Shown: one piece after another, positions 31,761 to 43,505 of the stretch
Layout: every line of letters begins with the position of its first letter
Numbering within the stretch: position 1 is the stretch's first letter
NCBI RefSeq assembly: GCF_040807025.1
Contig: NC_090944.1
Location: 113,832,238 to 113,896,237, forward strand
Direction: 5' to 3'
DNA from: Struthio camelus
Taxonomy: Eukaryota; Chordata; Aves; Struthioniformes; Struthionidae
DNA: 64,000 bases
Program-made: the position numbers and the translations under genes
The notes under the pieces: generated by a model
What the model was told of the DNA's origin: nothing
What the model saw: the letters and a program-made list of their open reading frames with translations, nothing else
The model's database searches: none

Positions 31761-34700
31761 GCGTGGGGCGCTCGGATAAGCCATAAACATAACGGGTGTA
31801 GCGGTTAAAACAACAACAACAACAACAAAGATATTCGTAGCGAGCCAGGAAAAGAGACAGTCTTCCAGGAAAAACAATAAATTACTGTTCTCCCCTTTTC
31901 TAAAATAAATGTAGCTGTTGAGCAGATGCTGGTCAGAAAATTGGAAGAGCTTAATGGAGGGTTTTCTTAATATTAACAAGCATTAGCAAACTGAAAGTGC
32001 TTAAAATAATAAAAATTTGTTTCTGAAACATTCCTTTAAACCAATGAGGAAAATTCTTCATGATTCTTCAAGAAATTCTTCAATAAAATTATTTTCAAAA
32101 GTCATACCAGCTTTACTATTATACTGTATACAGATAGCTTTAGAAAAGAAGCCTAATAAATCAATAACTTACAATGTAATCCTTTTAAAACGGGAATATA
32201 GGCCTCCGATTCCAAAAGATGAGTCAGTAGTTTTAATATATTAGATAACATTATGGGGATATTTTTAAAGGTATGTAATGTATTTTCTAGCATTATTTAG
32301 GGTAATTTTGGAGTGATACTGGAGCGGAGTTCTGGTTTCAGTTCTGCTTAATCCCTCTCCTTGTGGACGTGCCTGTGCTTGAGGCAGCGACTCCTAGTTC
32401 TTCAGCAGAGTATTATAACTCACCAGTATAATTTCTGGATCAGGCACAAAAGGGAGTTGTTCTCAAGCTTTCAGCAACGTGAGAGATTTTCAGAACATGG
32501 CCGGAGGACAGAGTAATATCTCATATCGCATCTACACATGGTCCCATTAATCATTTCCCCATTTTGTTTCAAAAGGGTTTGAGGGGCTTAGGGGGTCATG
32601 GTGTTACTGAATATTTATAAAATATTCTTATATTATTAGCCTTCAGAAAAATCTAAGCCATTACTTTCACCAGCAAGAGGCACAAAAGCTCCTGTTATCC
32701 ATTATAAAGATCCTATAGCTTTCTATTCACAGATAATGTTTGTTCATTACAGAAAAAATGAGCAAATGAATTATACAGTGTAAAAACATTTTAACTTTGT
32801 TAATGAGTAACAGGGTGCTCTGAATGACTCATTTTAAGTCTGATTTTAATTACCTTAAGAAGAAGATCCTCATCATTAGCATCATAAATAAAATATGACA
32901 TTATGCAATAAGAATAACAAAAAATACTGTATTATTAGGCAGGCTGTAAGCTTCATTTCTGATTTCAGATATGTCTCAGTTTCAAACTTCTGTACTTTCA
33001 AGCAAAAGGTCATGACACGTTCCCACTGTTATGAAAGGGAGTCTTTCTATTTGTATTTCAAAAGAAATAGAGTAGGTTTTGAATACTGTGTTTGCTCTAG
33101 GGGCTATCTTGAAGTTTTCTTTAGGAATGTAAGTTTGAATCAGAGAAATGTCAAAATGTCATGCTCCAAAGACCAGCAGCATAGTAATTTTAGTTCTGAT
33201 TACACTTGTTTTATTTTAAGAGTTGGGTAATTTGAGAAAAATTCTTTTTCTAAAAGCAATCAATAAAAATTTCAGGAGGTACCCTGTTTTCTTTCCTTCT
33301 GTCTGATTTCCACCCTGGTCATATGAGAGAACCCAAAGAGTCCAATGTTTCCAAGTATATATTTGAAGTTTAAATGGAGGCCTCTCTTGTCACATGCTGT
33401 ATTTTTAATCTCTGATGTCTAGTCTAGAAGCAACTCAAGTTTCTAGTCTTGAAAGTGCACGTGCTGACTTCAGGTCTTTGAAAGCTGCCAAATAGTTCTC
33501 AATAATCCATTTTTAGTGTTGTTTCTAATGTTTGATTCTGCTTTTTCTCATCAAATTTCATTAATCATTTTCCAAAACTTAACAAAAACCTAAGATTCTT
33601 CTGTTACTTTCTGCCAAAGTTTGTCAGTTTTTGTGCCATAAGGTTCCTTTTCTCTTATTCCAGGTCATAGTTATTTGATAAAATATTAAATGCTGAAGAT
33701 AAATAGTAAGATCAATGCACTATTTCTTATAAATATTTTAATTTTTGTGCATGGAAATAACTAACAATAAATGCCTAACACTTTGCTGTGGGAGTCCAGC
33801 CAAGTATATCTATATAGATAATATTTAATAGCAGCCTAGTTTTTTAAAATACTATAGCAAATTAAACTACGTTTCTGAGAACTTTTCTGGTAATGAAGCA
33901 AAAAAAATTACCTAGAAGTACATGTTCAGGAAGAGAAAAGAAGCTCAGTAGGAAGTACTGAAAGTAAACATAGAGGATTATAGTGAACAATAATACACTT
34001 TATAAAAATAACTAGAAAAATATCTGAGGAAAATCCTGTCTTGTCTCTTCAAAGAGGTGATAGACATGTAAAATCATGTTTCTGGACCTCAGAAAGGTGC
34101 CGAGTCTTCCAGCCAAAAAGGAGGAATTGAGTACCTGAAAGATCTTAATAAGTCCTTTGAGTGACAAGAAGAGAAATTATAAATATTGGGATGATTGAGA
34201 CATCAGTGTTTTATTTTAGTTCATCTTCTCCACGTGAGTATTTTGTTTTTTTAATATTAAATTGGATTTGAAGTCCTGACACGTAGTTATGGATATTCTG
34301 TTTTTTTCTTACATTTTTTCTTTTGCTCTTGTGCACAGAAATCTTGCATTTACCCAGGTTCATTGTACATAGATGACATAACATCTTTAACTCTGTTTTT
34401 CTAGTTGATGACTTTGTTGTAAAAATTCACGTCTCAGGATTAACAAACACACACAAATACTGGGATATTAGACAGCGGTACTCTCCTCCTTCAGACACAT
34501 CCCCAGTGTGGCAAACTTTCTGAATTTAAACAGATCATTAGTTAAGCAGAGATTAATGAAGCATGGTGGTTGTGGATTTAAAAAACAAACAAACAAAAAC
34601 CTTGTATTGTAGAATAAATTAATCTGGTGAAACAAAGTTCAGAACAGTCACTTTGTTTCTTTTAGGCCTGAATTCCAGAATGCAAGACTTCTTTCCAAAC

Positions 34701-37700
34701 TCTTGACTAATGTTCTCTGGGTTTGTGGGATACTGCAGTTTACAGTATCTAGAATCAGAAAATTTGAGATATAATCAGAAGGAATATTGATTTTGATATC
34801 TGGGCCAGACATCCACATTGAACGCACTCACATATGAAAGATGAGAAGAACAGTCTAAAATGCCGAGGGACTTATCCATGGCATGTTATTAAATGTCAGA
34901 AAAAAAGTATCAGAGAGTCAAATTTCCTAGTATTTTTCCTGAGCTGGTTTGGGAGGAAACAAGAACATGTTCATTGAAGAAATTCTGCACAACACAGCTG
35001 TGGACAGGACAGCTAAGGAACAAAATTCAGAAGCAGTAATTATAGTGATTAAAAATACTATACTTTTCTTTTTTTTTTTTTTTTAAGTGTTAGGACTCAG
35101 AGCTATCTCAGACTCCAAAAGAAATGCGTGCAGCAGGCAAGCTTCAAAAGGGGAGTTTGTTGCAGCAGCTGTACCTTTATGGTTTTCCAATACAAACTAG
35201 AAAAATTAGGAAAATAAAAAACACATGAGTGAAAACAAATGCGGCAGCAGTGGAAGTTTTTGCAAGTACTGAAAGAAGAGCTAACTGCATGGGAATTAAT
35301 GAGGAGGAGACCGAGGAGAGTAAAGAAGACATACTTTTGCATTCAGAGAGGGGAACATACAAATTTTACTGAATCCAGATTTGCTCTACCCATTGCTTGT
35401 ATTCTATAACTGAATATTTAAATACCTGGCTGAATATTTTGAAAGTGTGTCATTACTTAGTTCTCTATCTTAGAGTGAAACTAACAGCCCTATCTACTAT
35501 ATATGTCTTCACTTATTTGCTAATTTTTAAAATGAATATTATTTACCTTATGAACAGAAGGTGTTTGAATTGATCTTTAAGGGTGCTTTTTAAACTGATT
35601 AAGATACTCATTTTTTGAGGTGTAAAGAACTTCAAAAGTCAAATTCCTGAGTAATCTTAAATCCTAAATTCACCAACAGCTAAAGAACTGCTGTTGTCCC
35701 TAAGTAAGAAATGTAGTATAACAATTTGTGATTTCCCTTCTGGGCTGTCTTATAACTCAGTCCATGAAAACAGACAGTTCGGTCTCTGTGCCTCAATTAT
35801 CCCTCTTTTAAAGGGGAAGTAATGTACTTACCCTCCACGGTGAAGCTTATAGGTAGTACACCTCAAAATATTTGACTAAAGGATGCATTAGACAATACAA
35901 TAGATAAATATATTGCTGGCCTCAACTGTCCAGTTTAAAAACAAAAAACAAACAAACAAAAATTTAGGGATTTCTTTTGTAGAATTGTTTATCTCAAATA
36001 TTATTCCATGAATTTTTTTTTACTTACAGTCTCTTCAAATATATTGAGGTACAGCTTTCACCAGATCTGCATACAGTGTTATTGTCACAGGCATTTTCAT
36101 TACCACAGCACTCATTAATTCTCTAACAGCCGTGACTATGGATACATGCCACCCATAAGAATAGTAGATTTTCCCCTATCTTGGTGTCCCTAAACTCAAA
36201 TTACAAGAAACTGTTTGCTTGATTTTACACAGGAAAGACTTGAATTTTGGAGCTGCTGTGCACCTGTAACTCGAATTGCCTTAGCAGGGATCCTGGTATG
36301 CCAGTTTCCCAATGATGATACCAAAAAAAGAATTTAAAAACAAGACAGTCCAAATGTGACCGTCTGGAATAGTATTTTCCATTGAGAACATGCCAGTTGC
36401 CTAGAACTTAACAAACAGTTTTTATTTCACATAGAACTGATTTTTTTGTCTAGCTCCCTATGGAAATGGAACTTAAGTGACCATATCACAAGTATGTTTC
36501 TACTAGCCCTCCATCCCTCCCCCATTAACTTACTCCTAAAAATAATTACCTTCCTACACGTTCCAAAAATATAACTGAGCAGATAGAGAAGGAAGATCCT
36601 AAAGAGTTCAACTATGTTATTAGAGCAGAGAATCCACATGGATTATTATTATCCTTATGGATGGACTCACATTAATGTTGATGCAGTTGCAGGAAAATCT
36701 TTGACTAATGTGTGCACTCTAGACACCAGAGAATCTAACCATGCACTACAAATCCAAAGGAAAACAAGCTTCATTAGCTCCTCTGCTTACTGAGCTACCT
36801 GTTTTTTTAAGATGTTATCTATTATTCTAAAACCAAACTGAAATCAGGTCAGGTGAAATGTAGTCAGGTGATTACAGTGAGTAAGTGCTTTCATGTGGAG
36901 AAAATACCTGGTACTTACAGGCTCTTTAGACTAATGGAGAAAGGCATAACATGAACTAATTTTTGGAAGATGAATCAAATAGGTTACAGGAAAAGGCACA
37001 TAATTTTAGCTGAGAGGATTATCCTGACCCATGGTAAATGCAACCATGTAGAAAATATCAAAAGTTACCTGGAAATATCTGGGACCAGGTTCATGCAGGA
37101 CCTACTGCATGAAAGATCTCTATTCAGGGCTGATATCACCATCCTGGGGATTGCCTGTTCAGTAGCATTATTTACCCTAGGCCTATGACAAAGCACAGGA
37201 AAAAATAAGTCAAAAGGGTCACTGCAGCACAGGGTGGTTTTGTATCCAAATAAAAAAAATATCTATTGTCAGGCTTTCCTGGAAAGGCTGGACTACACAA
37301 TCAGTAACTGGAAGGCGTTCAGAGTGCTTAAGTAAAAATACTAATAGGGATATATTCACTGCAATTGGCAGGTGGCTATGCTTCAACTGTCTGTGCATGG
37401 CATGGTCTCACAAAGGAAGGACACCTATAAAAAGAGCAGAGCTGTCTAAAGAGGCTAAATACATCACGAATGGCTGTGTGAAGTCTGGAGCTAGGACCAG
37501 CCAGTTCCTAAGACATCATCCTAAACCAACCTCAGTCCTTGGCATCCTTGCATACGCTCCTAGAGTATTATCTCAGAACTGTGCCTGGTTGTAATATCAC
37601 ATCCTGAACCCACTGCTAAGGATTATCAAGAAACATGGAAAGAGGTTCACCAGTGCTCAGCTCCTGCTCCTGAGCCAATTACTTGATAAAGGTTGTCTTA

Positions 37701-38571
37701 GAGATCAGCAGTTGTTCCTGGGGAAGATCTCCTCCAAGTCCTCCGTAAGACACATCAGCATTGGAATGACGTGCCTGCCTGAAAGCCTCCAGTGCTGATG
37801 ATGAAAGCCTTCAAACTGGTGAAACTTGTTCCATGGGTAAAAGGTGCTGGCTGCCTAAGTATCTTCTGGTGGGTGGCAGGCCCCAGGCTGCTGAAAGTCC
37901 CAGTTGCCTAAAAGACCTCTGCTGGGTGGAAGGCTCCTGGAGGTAGAGCAACCCCAGTGCTGTCTCCCTGTCTGTTCTGGAGAGTGCCTCCATGTGTCCT
38001 CTCATCCTTCAGTCTGGCAGTAACCTTGCCAACCTGCTGGGGGTCATGTGGAAGGGCAACATCTTGGATATCAAACTTCAAAAGACTGTCTGCTGAGACC
38101 ATTGCTAAGCAAGTCCTAGGTTCTCATGCTGAAATTATGCCAACTTCCTGTTTTTCATGGGCATCTAAGACTGAAAATATGCTTATCTTTCGTGACAACC
38201 ATCTGTTCATGTGGCTGGTAATTTGGTATATTCTGACTGGTAGCGTGTCAATGTTCTAGATAGCCTCCCTCCTGCCTGTGTTGCAATAGTAAATGTGAGC
38301 GTTGTGTGGCTGAGATTTTTATGCATGGTAGTGTTTTGGCACTGAAATGTGGCAGGAAGGAGCAGTCTGTAGGCTAGGACCACAGCTGTGCAAGCTTCTC
38401 CCCAGAGGCCTCCGCGTACTCACAGGGTCCTGAGTGAGCAGTCTGCAGTGCATGTCATGAAGCCTTGGGCACAGTTCTCAGCTGCAGGGCACACTCGAGA
38501 CTTGCATTCTGAGCCTGACTGCCTGCTCCGAAACCCAGGAGCACTTCTGGGTATGAATGGTATCAACGGTT
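31761..38571. other. Intergenic DNA upstream of NEK2
   Basis: AT-rich with no supportable gene. It holds a (CAA)n run at 31808-31829 and a T run near 35069-35084. The part from about 36950 onward is more balanced in composition and has several short frames (for example 36970-37188 and 37397-37594 plus) that I could not assign to any protein or repeat. Confidence 0.55.
31808..31829 (+). repeat. (CAA)n microsatellite
   Basis: About seven CAA units lie just beyond the NEK2 CpG island. Confidence 0.85.
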
Positions 38572-38888
38572 GAAGGGAGGGTGTCAAGAGGATGAGGCCA
38601 AACGATTTTCAGTGGTGCCCAGCGACAGGACAAGAGGCAACAGGCACAAACTGAAACAAAGGCAGTTGCGTCTGAACATAAGGAAAAACTTATTTACTGT
38701 GAGGGTGACAGAGCACTGGCACAGGTTGCCCAGAGAGGTTGTGGAGTCTCCTTCTCTGGAGATATTCAAAACCCACCTGGATGCGATCCTGTGCAAAGCG
38801 CTCTAGCTGACCCTGCTTGAGCGGGGGGGTTGGACTACATGATCTCCAGAGGTCCCTTCCAACCTCGGCCATTCTGTGATTCTGTAAT
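38572..38888 (+). mobile_element. CR1 LINE, 3' end, 5'-truncated
   Basis: It begins GAAGGGAGGGTGTCAAGAGG and contains typical CR1 ORF2-end and 3' UTR sequence (CAGTGGTGCCCAGCGACAGG, GGTTGTGGAGTCTCCTTCTC). It ends with GATCTCCAGAGGTCCCTTCC and the tail ATTCTGTGATTCTGT. Like most bird CR1 copies it is severely 5'-truncated. The sense frame reads KNLFTVRVTEHWHRLPREVV, a remnant of the reverse-transcriptase ORF end. It looks little diverged and so may be fairly young. Confidence 0.93.
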
Positions 38889-40084
38889 GGTTAATGAATA
38901 TGGCCTCGTGGTGCATATCAAGGCGTTTCTTAAAGAACCCCGAAGATCAAACAGCCTCAGTAGTCTTTTGCACTTTTAAATGGGATATGACTGCTACTTT
39001 GTGAAAGTCAATGAAAGGTCAACTTGAGAAAAACTGTAGTTATTACTTGTTACAACCCAGGCTCTTTCCCACGAGAGACTGCACGTAGCACATTGCAACA
39101 CAGAAGATAATTCTGTAATTGTTCACAGCAACATTCAGCAAACAGCTTGTGCAAGACACTTAAGAGATTTCTATTCCCAGGGTAATATTTTCTGAAAGTT
39201 ACTGAGCAGTATAGTTTTACATTGTTACCACACAAAAAAAAAAAAAAAAAAAAAAAAAAGATGCCCCTGTTCTTTTTGGAGTTTATCCCTATTTAAGTGA
39301 TCTCAGTGCTGGAAATGTTTCTGAAGCTTTTCTTTCATCAGGATTATTTTGTGGCCTGGCAGAATTGCTTTAAATGCGAGCAGTAATTCTTCTTTGCCCT
39401 TGCTATCTGTCACTTCCAAAATACTCATCCACAACCAAGACGACCTGAGAGAGCCATCCCAGCAGCTTTTGATCTTTTTTTTTTTCTGGATCCTTCTCAT
39501 TGTTTGGGAAGCCGAGGATGGTACACAACGTTGCAGCAATGTTACACAGTAGGGCTAGATATTGTTAGTTGCTACAGTACAAAGGAAACAGTGTGGGTAG
39601 TGACTGCTGACTCCTCCAACAGCCCACAATCCCCAAGTCTGAGAAGTTAAAAGAGGGTAACACTTACTGTGATATGCAACAAACAAATAGCTAAGGCCGC
39701 TGAGAATCTCCTCCGAATGTGAAATACGGTTTCAATACCTTACTCAGTTTTGGAGGGGGCTGAAGTAATAGCAATATCCACTATATTGTAGTGATATATT
39801 TGCAGGGATATCCAGAATATAGCTAGAAACATGCTCAACATGCAAGACTATTTTATTTGTACACTTTTCTCTAGTATCAGTATCATCTCAAGCTCAACTT
39901 GAACCCTCAGAAATCTATAATCATAATCTGAACTGGAATGTAAATTTTGTGGATCCAATTGATCTGCAATTATCCTCTCCATTTGTGCTTGAAAACAGAA
40001 AGAAAACTACTAGTATCGATAGTGTTGGCTATAACTTGTTCCAAAGAACCTGATTAGTTTTGTCTATATTTCTCTTAAAAGCTT
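38889..40084. other. Intergenic DNA between two CR1 copies
   Basis: No gene recognised. It contains a 26-base A run at 39234-39259 and otherwise AT-rich unique sequence. Confidence 0.6.
39234..39259 (+). repeat. A(26) homopolymer
   Basis: Twenty-six consecutive A residues. No gene-like or retrocopy sequence was recognised directly upstream, so it is taken as a simple repeat. Confidence 0.85.
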
Positions 40085-40890
40085 ACAGAATCACAGAATG
40101 GTTGAGGTTGGAAGGGACCTCTGGAGATCATCTGCTCAAGCAGGGTCACCTACAGCACGTTGCCCAGGACTGTGTCCAGACAGCTTTTGAATATCTCCAA
40201 GGATGAAGACTCCACAACCCCTCTGGGCAACCTGTTCCAGTGCTCTGTCACCCTCACAATAAAGACGTTTTTCCTCAGGTTCAGATGGACCTTCCTGTGT
40301 TTCAGTTTGTGCCCGTTGCCTCTCATCCTATTGCCGGGCACCACTGAAAAGAATCTGGCCTCATCGTCTTAACATCCTCCCTTCAGATACTTATACATGT
40401 TGGCAAGATCCCCCTCAAGTCTTCTCTTCTCCAGGTGAAGAGTCCCAGCTCCTTCAGCCTTTCCTCGTAGGAGAGATACTCCAGTCCCTTCATCATCTAA
40501 GCAGCCCTTTGCTGGAGTTGGTTTCTTGTACTGGGGAGCCCAGCACCAGACCCAGCACTCCAGGTGCAGCCTCACCAGGTCTAAGCAGAGGGGAAGGATC
40601 ACCTCCCTCAACCTGCTGGCAATGCTCTGCCCAGTGCAGCCCAGCATACCTCCTTTGCTGCAAGGGCACATTGCTGGCTCATGGTCAACTTGTTATTCAC
40701 CAGAACTCCCATGACTTTCTCCACAGAGCTACTTTCCAGCTGGTCAGTCCCCAGCCTGTGTTGGTGCATGGGGTTATTCCTCCCTAGGGGCAGGGCCATG
40801 CACTTCCCTTTACTGAACTTCACGAGGTTCCCCTCTGCCCATCTCTCCAGCCTGTCGAGGTCCCTCTGGATGGCAGCACAGCCCTCATCA
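40085..40890 (-). mobile_element. CR1 LINE, longer 3' copy, inverted
   Basis: Read on the minus strand, an ~800-bp CR1 copy runs from the RT C-terminal region to the tail (complement of CAGAATCACAGAATGG at 40086). Translated remnants include LDRLERWAEGNLVKFSKGKC and [11 protein letters not shown], typical of the CR1 ORF2 end, then KNVFIVRVTEHWNRLPRGVV. Frame breaks separate these pieces, so it is dead. Its orientation is opposite to the neighbour at 38572. Confidence 0.93.
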
Positions 40891-43426
40891 TGACAAAGGA
40901 GGAAGAGACAGAGCAGGCTCTGAAGTTCAAAAAGCAAGAGCAGCCACACAGTTTACTGATGATTAAATTAGAAACATGAGGAATTTTGTAGGAAATAGAT
41001 GCAGTTTCAGCAACATAAAGAAGCAACCCTGATACAGGTTTGCAGTGCTAGCTAAAAATAACATTTTTGTGGTCAAATGCACATTTAGTTAATTAGATCA
41101 TTTGATTCACAAACTGTATTAGTTCAAATAAATACATGCAGAGCTCATTCCCTTCTTGTCCTCAGGTGAGTACCCACATGGTTTAACCCCAGAGAAGGCA
41201 GCGGCCTCGCCTGAGCCCCTGAGGCGTGGCGCTCATCCCTCACCTCACATGAGGGCATGAAGTTCCTTACTGGCTGCCGTCCTGAGAATCTGCTAATTCA
41301 GTTTCTCCATGCCCTCCAGCTTATTCTCTCCAATCTGCTAATTCTGAAGTCCTGAGAGGTCAGCTAGTTAGGGTGTCCTCTGCTAGAGGTGATTATTATG
41401 CCAATCAATGATACTCCAAAGCTTGAATAGGCTGAAGCATTTAACGACCAGAAGTTACAATGCCACCTCCTAGAACTACTTCAGAGTGACCCAACAAATA
41501 AAATCTTTGCAAGAGTTGCTGCCTACAGAAAAGGTGATTCTCCCTCTGGCTGCAGGGAGCCACACAGCCACAACTACAAACCCACTGAAGAGAGCAAGGG
41601 AGATGGCAAAATCCATGGGATCTCTAAACTTCCTGCCAGGAGCTACAGGGGTTGTTCTGTCCTTGAGCAGACTGTACCGCTTGCACCTGGGCTCCCATTA
41701 GCTGTTTTCTCACCAGCTCCTGCTGAGACTCCTTTTTTTTTTAGCCAGGCACACAGAATGCTTAGGTAGCAAATTATTTGTATCTACTTGTAGGCAAACA
41801 GAGTAATTAGTGCAGACTATCAGCATAATTTCTAAGTTCACATTTGATCGCAATTTTAAGGACACTTTGCAAGATGGAGGATGACCACTAATCTGTGAAG
41901 CCTCTTACAGTAACGTCAGTAGTTTGACTTCAGAGGATAACCCAATTTTGGGGTAGTCACCCCAAGCATGTGATTCTTAAAAATTTAATTCTCTTTGTGC
42001 AATACTAATTCCACACCAGCAGCATGATAGACCAGACAGACCTAATAATTATCCACACTGCATGCATCTAGGCTAGTTCTGATATTAATGTAGAGATCCA
42101 GTATATTCAGCTTCATATTGCTTTGTAGAAAAGACTATTATATTAAACTCGTTCAGCACTGTTGGCCTCTTTATCTAAATCCCTAGCTGACTTTTTAGAG
42201 AGAGCCTGATTTGCACTTTTCTGTTTTCTCCTTTAATATGAGATGTTTCCACCAAGTTTCCCAAATTTCCATTTGGCAAGGTGGAGGATCCGAGAAGAGC
42301 TCATACAGAGCTTCGGGGAGGGGTCAGGATTTAAATGAACCAGCAACTCAATAGAGGCATCTAGAAACTGATTAAGGAAGAAACTGGGAAAGGTAGAACG
42401 CAGAGGACTCAGTTTCCCTTAGCTGTTGCCTTTTCAGTGTACGATTGTCTTTGCTTTCCTTCAGACATAATATGTGCACTAACTACAAACACAGAAAGAA
42501 AATTCTTTGGGGATTTTAACTCTAGCTAGGCATCTAAACGGAAATTGTTTCGTTCATTGAGAGGCTTAACACTCACAGTAATGTAACCTAATTTATCTGA
42601 GAGCCTAAACACATGCTTAGATTTTGTCTAAGGGTGTAAATGTTGAGACAAGTAGTATGGACTAGAGCACCTGATTGCACTGAGGTTCTTACTGTGCTGG
42701 ATTCAAGAGGGAGCAGTGATAGTGCCATGGAGGAGCAAACAGCTTGCCTAGTGTCACGTAACAAGTTAAATGCTGGGCCAGAAATTGAGCTTGCTAATCC
42801 TGAATTTCAGTCTATTGTCCCGTCTACCACCTTACCGTTCCTCCCAAATCTAAGTGAAGTAACCTGAAAATGAATATTTACTCTGTAAATCTTAGGTCTC
42901 AGTCCAAATGTAGCCTCCACTCTACTTGTCCTCAAGCTTTGCCTGAAAGCTGGTATTTCCTAAATAAAAGGCTCCCTCTGTTTCTCTGTGTACGTAGTGG
43001 AGATGAAGTGACTATAGCAAGGATTGTTCCTCAGAGGATTTCCAAGATGCTCTTTGACCAAATGTTATTTGACATTTCCTTTGCAATCCTGCAAGGCTCC
43101 TCAGAGGGCTTGACTACCATCATTTCTGCCAAAGAAGCAAAGACACCGTTTCACTTCCCTCAAGCTAAACAGCGTATGATGGGCAACAATTCAGAATTAG
43201 TTTGACAATAATGGAGATGACAACTATTACTGTGAGGTATTTTGGCTATGAACACGGTCATCCTGTCCTGATTTTACCCCTCACTCCCTCTGGTTTTGGG
43301 AACCACAGTGCTAAGATCATTATGCCCCACAGAACTGCAGCGCCAGCATAAGACTGCACAGTGCATAGTACTCACAGGTCCATCAGAAGTGGCAGTTCCT
43401 TCTAAATAGGGGACCAGGACAGGGAT

Positions 43427-43505
43427 GTAGAATAATTTTGGTCAGAAGGGATTTTTGGAGATCATGTGGTCCAACCCTCCAACTGACATCATAGCACATC
43501 CGAGG
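43427..43505 (-). mobile_element. Diverged CR1 3' fragment
   Basis: TAGAATAATTTTGGTCAGAA followed by GATCATGTGGTCCAACCCTC is the complement of a CR1 3' end, with more changes than the two larger copies. Only the last ~80 bp are recognisable. Confidence 0.75.

Noticed and set aside
31320-31979. A 219-codon minus-strand frame upstream of NEK2
   Set aside because: Low-complexity translation of the CpG island with no similarity and no link to the NEK2 frame; exon 1 starts clearly at 31132.
35103-35342. A 79-codon minus frame with a signal-peptide-like start
   Set aside because: Hydrophobic start arises from T-rich DNA; no stop-flanking gene structure, splice sites or similarity seen.
39234-39259. 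The A(26) run as the tail of a processed pseudogene
   Set aside because: No gene-like sequence precedes it and birds lack active L1; a simple repeat is the better explanation.
38570-40949. Open frames with conserved-looking protein sequence
   Set aside because: They are remnants of CR1 reverse-transcriptase ORFs, not host genes; they are truncated and broken by frame changes.
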